The notes under the pieces: generated by a model
The model's database searches: none
What the model was told of the DNA's origin: nothing
Seen by the model: only the letters and a program-made list of their open reading frames with translations
Program-made: the position numbers and the translations under genes
Shown: in pieces, positions 59,381 to 64,000 of the stretch
How positions within the stretch are numbered: position 1 is the first letter of the stretch
How the letters are laid out: every line of letters starts with the position of its first letter
NCBI RefSeq assembly: GCF_000005505.3
Contig: NC_016133.3
Location: forward strand, 38,715,237 to 38,779,236
DNA: 64,000 nt
Source of the DNA: Brachypodium distachyon
Taxonomy: Eukaryota > Streptophyta > Magnoliopsida > Poales > Poaceae
Reading direction: 5' to 3'

Positions 59381-60654
59381 CGATGTTGTCTGTTTTGGAT
59401 TCGGATTACGTGCATAAGTGTTATGCGGTTTGTAGTAGATGTGATCTATTGCTATCTTGGTGGTCGATCTAAGTGTTAGATCGGTTTTGTCCTCAATCGA
59501 TTGGATCGATTGTACTCGGGGATCATGGATATTCGATTCTGATAATCGTGATGTAGAAGGTCGTGACAGAGCATACTCCTACCGGTCGGATTTCCGCCAT
59601 CGGAGTAGACAGTGAAACATAAATCCGGATACGATTCATGCGATCAATGCGATTGATCAAATCGGAATAGAAATCCATGAAGGAAATTTCGGATTGGATC
59701 TGAAAAATTTCTAACGGGCGCTACCCGCACCCACGAGGGGCGCTGCTATCTATTCGTAGCACCTTAGTTGTCGTTGCGAGTTCACATCAATTCGGTAGAA
59801 TAGGTTTCTACGCTTAACTTGTTTTTGCAGGATTGATGTGAATAGTATGGCTCATATGTATGTGATGCATGTGTGTAATATTTGCATGACCTGCGTGTCA
59901 TGAGTTTGTCAGCCAGGCTGGAGCCAAGGTGCTTCCTTTGTAATTTTATAACGACCTACGTGTCGACATTTGATGTCATTCTCCATGTAAATTCTTTGCT
60001 AGATACTAGGTGTAGTCATTTAGTATGAATTGGAGGACGTGAGCACCATGGCGGCTTGATGAATAGGTTCATGGAGATGGAGATCACCATGAAAAACAGA
60101 GCCATACTATTTCACATGTTAATTTGCTTATCTGTGATGGTTATTGCTTTGTTTACTCCTATGCATGTTATTGTGTTAGAGTAGAATGATCCCTCAAAGA
60201 ATTTCAAGTTTATTTACCTCCCCAATAGCTGCAACACCACAAGACAAGTACATTTGGTGATGGGCTCATGAAATTGGGGTATCACCATTTTTCTTTGTCG
60301 TTGGTGATGTTCGTGTCGGACACTTACATGCGAAGCTTTGGTTAACTTGACGGGGCTATCAAAACGGTTTTGGGCCTCGGGGTGAAAGGAGTCGGAGCCG
60401 GGGCAAGTGTTGCCTACCGACTAACAAGAGTCGTATAGAGATACGATTGGTAAGAGTTACCTACCGAGTGATTCAATCGGCTAGCAGTGATGCTAAAGCT
60501 CACTAGACGATTGGTTGATCTTGGATCTTGAATCACTAATGATCAATGGAGGGATGTTGGTTTTAGTGGGAGTATATTTCTATTAAAGTGTTTAATATGA
60601 ATTACTCTTCATGAATACTTGTCTTAGTATTTTTGCATTTTCTGTTGTAGATCA

Positions 60655-61965
60655 ATGGCACCACCTCAATTATCCAGTTTTGCTTTGAGATCTGTTCTTG
60701 AGAAAGATAAACTAAATGGAACTAACTTCACCAACTGGTATCGGAACCTGAGAATCGTTCTCAGGCATGATAAGAAAGAACATGTCATAGAGAACCCACT
60801 TTCAGAGGCGCCGGCTGATAATGCCACTGCTACTGTTAGAAACGCCTATCAATGCTCATGTGATGAGTCGATTGAGATTAGCTGTCTGATGCTTGCCTAT
60901 ATGGAGCCCGAATTGCAGCAGCAGTTTGAGAATGTTGAGGCTTTCGATATGATCGAGACTCTCAAAGGCATGTTTCAGACTCAGGCTAGGACCGAAAGAT
61001 TTAATGTCTGGAGGTCCTTCCTGTAGACTAAGCTGAAAGAAGGGGAACCCTTGAGCCCGCATGTAATCAAATTGGCTGGTTACACGCAAAGCTTGGAGAA
61101 GCTGGGCTTTCCGCTGAGCCAAGAGTTGGCCACGGATACAATTATGGCATCTCTTCCGCCGAGCTATGCGCAGTTCGTTCAGAACTACCATATGCATGGC
61201 ATGGAAAAGAAAGTCACTGAATTGCATGGGATGCTTAAAACAGCAGAGGAGGATATCAAGAAAAATACCAAGCAAGTGTTGCTGGTACAGGGAAAGCCAA
61301 AGTTCAAGAAGAATTCTGGGGCTAAGAAGAAGGCAAAGAAGGGAAAGGCTAAGGATGTGATCCCGACCCCTGCCCCTGCCGCGCCTAAGGCTGGACCGGA
61401 CTCAGAGACCGTGTGCTTTTTCTGCAAAGGCACTGATCATTGGAAGAGGAACTGCAGCAGGTACCAGCCCCACGTGGCAAAGAAGGGTGGAAGTGTGACT
61501 TCTACTTCAGGTACGGTTGTTGTATGTGTTATAGACATTTATCTTGCTGATGCACCTAACAGCTCTTGGGTATTGGATACCGGATCGGTTGTTCACATCT
61601 GCAACTCGATGCAGGGGCTGGCAAGGACTAGGAGCGTCGCAAGTGGAGAGGTTGACATAAGGGTTGGCAATAAAGCAAGAGTTGCAGCATTGGCCGCTGG
61701 GACTATGCAACTTCATTTACCTTCTGGATTTGTTATGGAATTAAATAATTGTTATTATGTTCCTGCTTTAAGTCGAAACATTATATTTGTCTCAAAGTTG
61801 TCGAGTCATGGTTATGAATTCAATATTAAGGGCAATGGTTGTTCTTTTTATTTGAAGGATATGTTTTACGGCTTTGCACCTGTTACGAACGGGTTATTCA
61901 TCCTTAATCTTGAAGGAGAATCTGTCTATAACATAATGTCAAGAGGCGCAAGCCTAACGATCTGA
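60655..61965 (+). pseudogene. copia gag and protease region, disrupted
   Basis: The frame opens at ATG 60655 with a capsid-like region (DKLNGTNFTNWYRNLRIVL). A TAG at 61024-61026 interrupts it without a change of frame; a single C-to-T change at a Gln codon would explain this. The Lys-rich linker is followed by a CX2CX4HX4C zinc knuckle (61414-61455), which binds RNA. The aspartic protease signature is D-T-G at 61576-61584. The frame then ends at a TGA (61963-61965) because of a frame change near 61938, just before the integrase zinc-binding region. Confidence 0.9.
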
Positions 61966-64000
61966 ATCAAACCTATTTTTGGCATTGTCGTTTGGGTCAC
62001 ATAAGTGACAAACGCATGAAGAAGCTCCATGGAGATGGACTTTTAACTTCGTTTGATTATGAATGATTCGAGACATGCGAGTCTTGTCTACTAGGCAAGA
62101 TGACCAAGTCGCCTTTTGCAAAGAGTTGCGAGAGGGTGACCGACTTGTTGGAACTCATACATACTGATGTGTGTGGACCAATGAGCACGACAGATAGAGG
62201 AGGTTATCAATACTTCATAACATTCACTGATGATTTGAGTAGATATGGATATGTCTACTTAATGAAACATAAGTCGGAAACCTTTGAAAAGTTTAAGGAG
62301 TTCCAGAATGAAGTAGAGAACCAACGTGGCAAGAAAATAAAGCTTCTACGATCTGATCCCGGAGGCGAGTACTTGAGTCACGAGTTTGATGATCATCTGA
62401 AGAGTTGTGGAATTGTTCCACAGCTCACACCGCCGGGTACACCACAGAGAAACGGTGTGTCGGAAAGGCGGAACCGGATCTTGTTGTACATGGTTCGGTC
62501 GATGATGAGTCAGTCAGATCTTCCCTTGTCATTTTGGGGTTATGCTCTAGAAACCGAAGCGTTCACACTAAACAGAGTACCATCAAAGTCCGTAGATAAG
62601 ACACCATATGAGATATGGACTGGAAAGCATCCCAGTTGTCTTTTCTAAAGATTTGGGGTTGTGATGCATTTGTCAAATGACTTCAGTCAGACAAGCTCAC
62701 TCCCAAATCAAACAAGTGCATATTCGTGGGATATCCAAGGGAAACCTTAGGATATTACTTCTACAACCGGGCAGAGGGCAAAGTGTTTGTCGCTCGAAAC
62801 GGTGTCTTCCTTGAGAAAGAGTTTCTCAGTCGGGAGGCAAGTGGGAGGTCAGTGCAACTCGAAGAAGTTCGAGATGAGCCAGTAGGGGATAACTCGACAG
62901 GTGATGTCCGAGTGACTGAGCCAGTCGTCGTACCCACGGCCAATACAGCACCATATCCACGAAGGTCGGAAAGACTGCGTAATGTATGCAATGTGTTGTT
63001 GTTAGACAATGACGAGCCGACTACTTATGCATAAGCGATGGTGGGTCCAGAGTCCGAGTTATGGCTTGAGGCCATGAGATCCGAATTAAAGTCCATGGAT
63101 GAAAACTGAGTTTGGAACTTGGTAGATCCGCCAGAGGGTGTAAAAACCATCGAGTGCAAATGGATATTTAAAAGGAAAACTGATATGGATGGAAATGTTC
63201 AAATCCATAAAGCTCGACTTGTCGCAAAGGGTTTTCGACAAGTTCAAAGAGTTGACTACGACGAGAATTTCTCGCCGATAGCGATGCTTAAATCAGTTCG
63301 GATCATTCTAGCTATTGCTGCATATTTCGATTACGAGATATGGCAAATGGATGTCAAAACGGCTTTCCTTAATGGAAATTTAACCGAGGACATGTATATG
63401 ATACAGCCCGAGGGTTTTGTCGATCCAAAGAATGCTGGAAAATATGCAAACTTCAGAAATCCATCTATGGATTGAAGCAAGCATCTCGGAGCTGGAACAT
63501 TCGTTTTGATGAAGTAGTCAAAGGGTTTGGCTTCATCAAAAATGAAGAAGAACCTTGTGTATACAAGAAGTTTAGTGCAAACTCAGTCGTATTTCTAATC
63601 TTATATGTGGATGACATATTATTGATTGGAAATGACATTCCGATGCTAGAAGCCGCCAAGGACTCATTGAAGAAAAGTTTTTCAATGAAGGACTTGAGAG
63701 AAGCGGCTTATATTTTGGGAATCAGGATCTATAGAGAGAGATCAAGGAGGCTTATTGGTTTAAGCCAGAGTACATATGTTGACAAAGTGTTGAAGAGGTT
63801 CAACATGGATGAGGCAAAGAAAGGGTTTTTGCCCATGTCGCATGGTATAAGTCTAAGAAAGACTCAGAGTCCTTCGACTTCTGATGAGCGAAGTCGGATG
63901 ACAGCGATTCCGTATGCTTCGGCGGTCGGATCCATCATGTACGCCATGTTATGTACTCGACCGGATGTTTCCTATGCTCTAAGTGTTACGAGCAGGTATC
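61940..64000 (+). pseudogene. copia integrase and reverse transcriptase region, disrupted, partial
   Basis: The integrase N-terminal HHCC part (WHCRLGHIS, then CESC) is followed by the DDE core (HTDVCGP, FTDDLSRYG, PGGEY). A TGA lies at 62064-62066. The core frame stops at 62646-62648, and the next part (GYPRETLGYYFYNR, the integrase C-terminal side) is in another frame. That frame has a TAA at 63032-63034 and a TGA at 63107-63109. Reverse transcriptase follows (CKWIFKRKTD, then VDYDENFSPIAMLKSVR and MDVKTAFLNG), changes frame near 63455, and contains the catalytic YVDD at 63604-63615. RNase H would lie beyond the edge. At least three stops and two further frame changes make this copy inactive. 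Confidence 0.9.

Larger units (their letters stand above)
58010..64000 (+). mobile_element. Ty1/copia LTR retrotransposon, cut by the window edge
   Basis: Order along the element: complete 5' LTR (58010-59367), tRNA-Met primer-binding site, untranslated leader (to 60654), gag with zinc knuckle, protease, integrase, then reverse transcriptase running off the right edge. Integrase before reverse transcriptase is the copia order. Multiple stops and frame changes show that this copy is defective. The 3' LTR is not in the window, so insertion age cannot be estimated from LTR divergence. Confidence 0.93.

Overview
The window is nuclear DNA of a flowering plant, almost certainly a grass (Poaceae). 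The genes carry GT-AG introns and very GC-rich exons. The spacers are AT-rich and full of small Stowaway-type elements with CTCCCTCCGT-like ends. There are RICESLEEPER-type hAT transposase remnants, Helitron termini, a grass Transposase_28 ('putative gypsy type transposon') gene and a Ty1/copia element whose primer-binding site matches plant initiator tRNA-Met. The species cannot be fixed from the sequence alone. No rRNA, tRNA, CRISPR, operon or ribosome-binding-site structure was seen.

Three host genes could be resolved exon by exon, all on the minus strand: (1) ClpS1, the chloroplast N-degron adaptor of the Clp protease (17391-20300, 3 exons, 156 aa, with a NAGNAG acceptor); (2) a bHLH transcription factor with a C-terminal ACT-like domain (25591-28002, 2 exons, 367 aa, H-E-R G-box signature); (3) a GDT1/TMEM165-family (UPF0016) cation transporter (44989-48398, 12 small exons, 232 aa, both E-x-G-D-K/R-T/S motifs intact). 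They act in different compartments (chloroplast stroma, nucleus, an internal membrane) and nothing suggests a shared pathway.

The rest is mostly transposable elements. 1-9.5 kb: AT-rich spacer with three MITEs and a GC-rich island at 5.2-6.1 kb. 9.5-15.6 kb and 33.9-40.5 kb: two long direct repeats, each holding a broken three-exon hAT transposase gene; copy A has an extra tandem piece of its own leader and a 1.1-kb internal deletion with filler DNA. 16.0-16.5 kb: a 484-bp foldback element. 22.5-23.4 kb: a 933-bp TIR element carrying a GC-rich 57-codon ORF. 32.2-33.0 kb: a small Helitron with two candidate 5' ends. 40.5-43.9 kb: noncoding repeat DNA with 40- and 42-bp tandem units. 50-53.9 kb: a spliced Transposase_28 gene with a late frameshift. 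53.9-about 54.9 kb: a second Helitron-like element. 55.7-57.4 kb: unrecognised GC-rich DNA. 58.0 kb to the right edge: a copia retrotransposon with one complete 5' LTR, cut by the window end and broken by several stops and frameshifts.

I found no convincing new biological system. The points most worth checking are the paired hAT copies that share a coding defect, the filler-DNA deletion in copy A, the twin-headed Helitron, the TIR element with a possible captured exon, and the 40/42-bp arrays.
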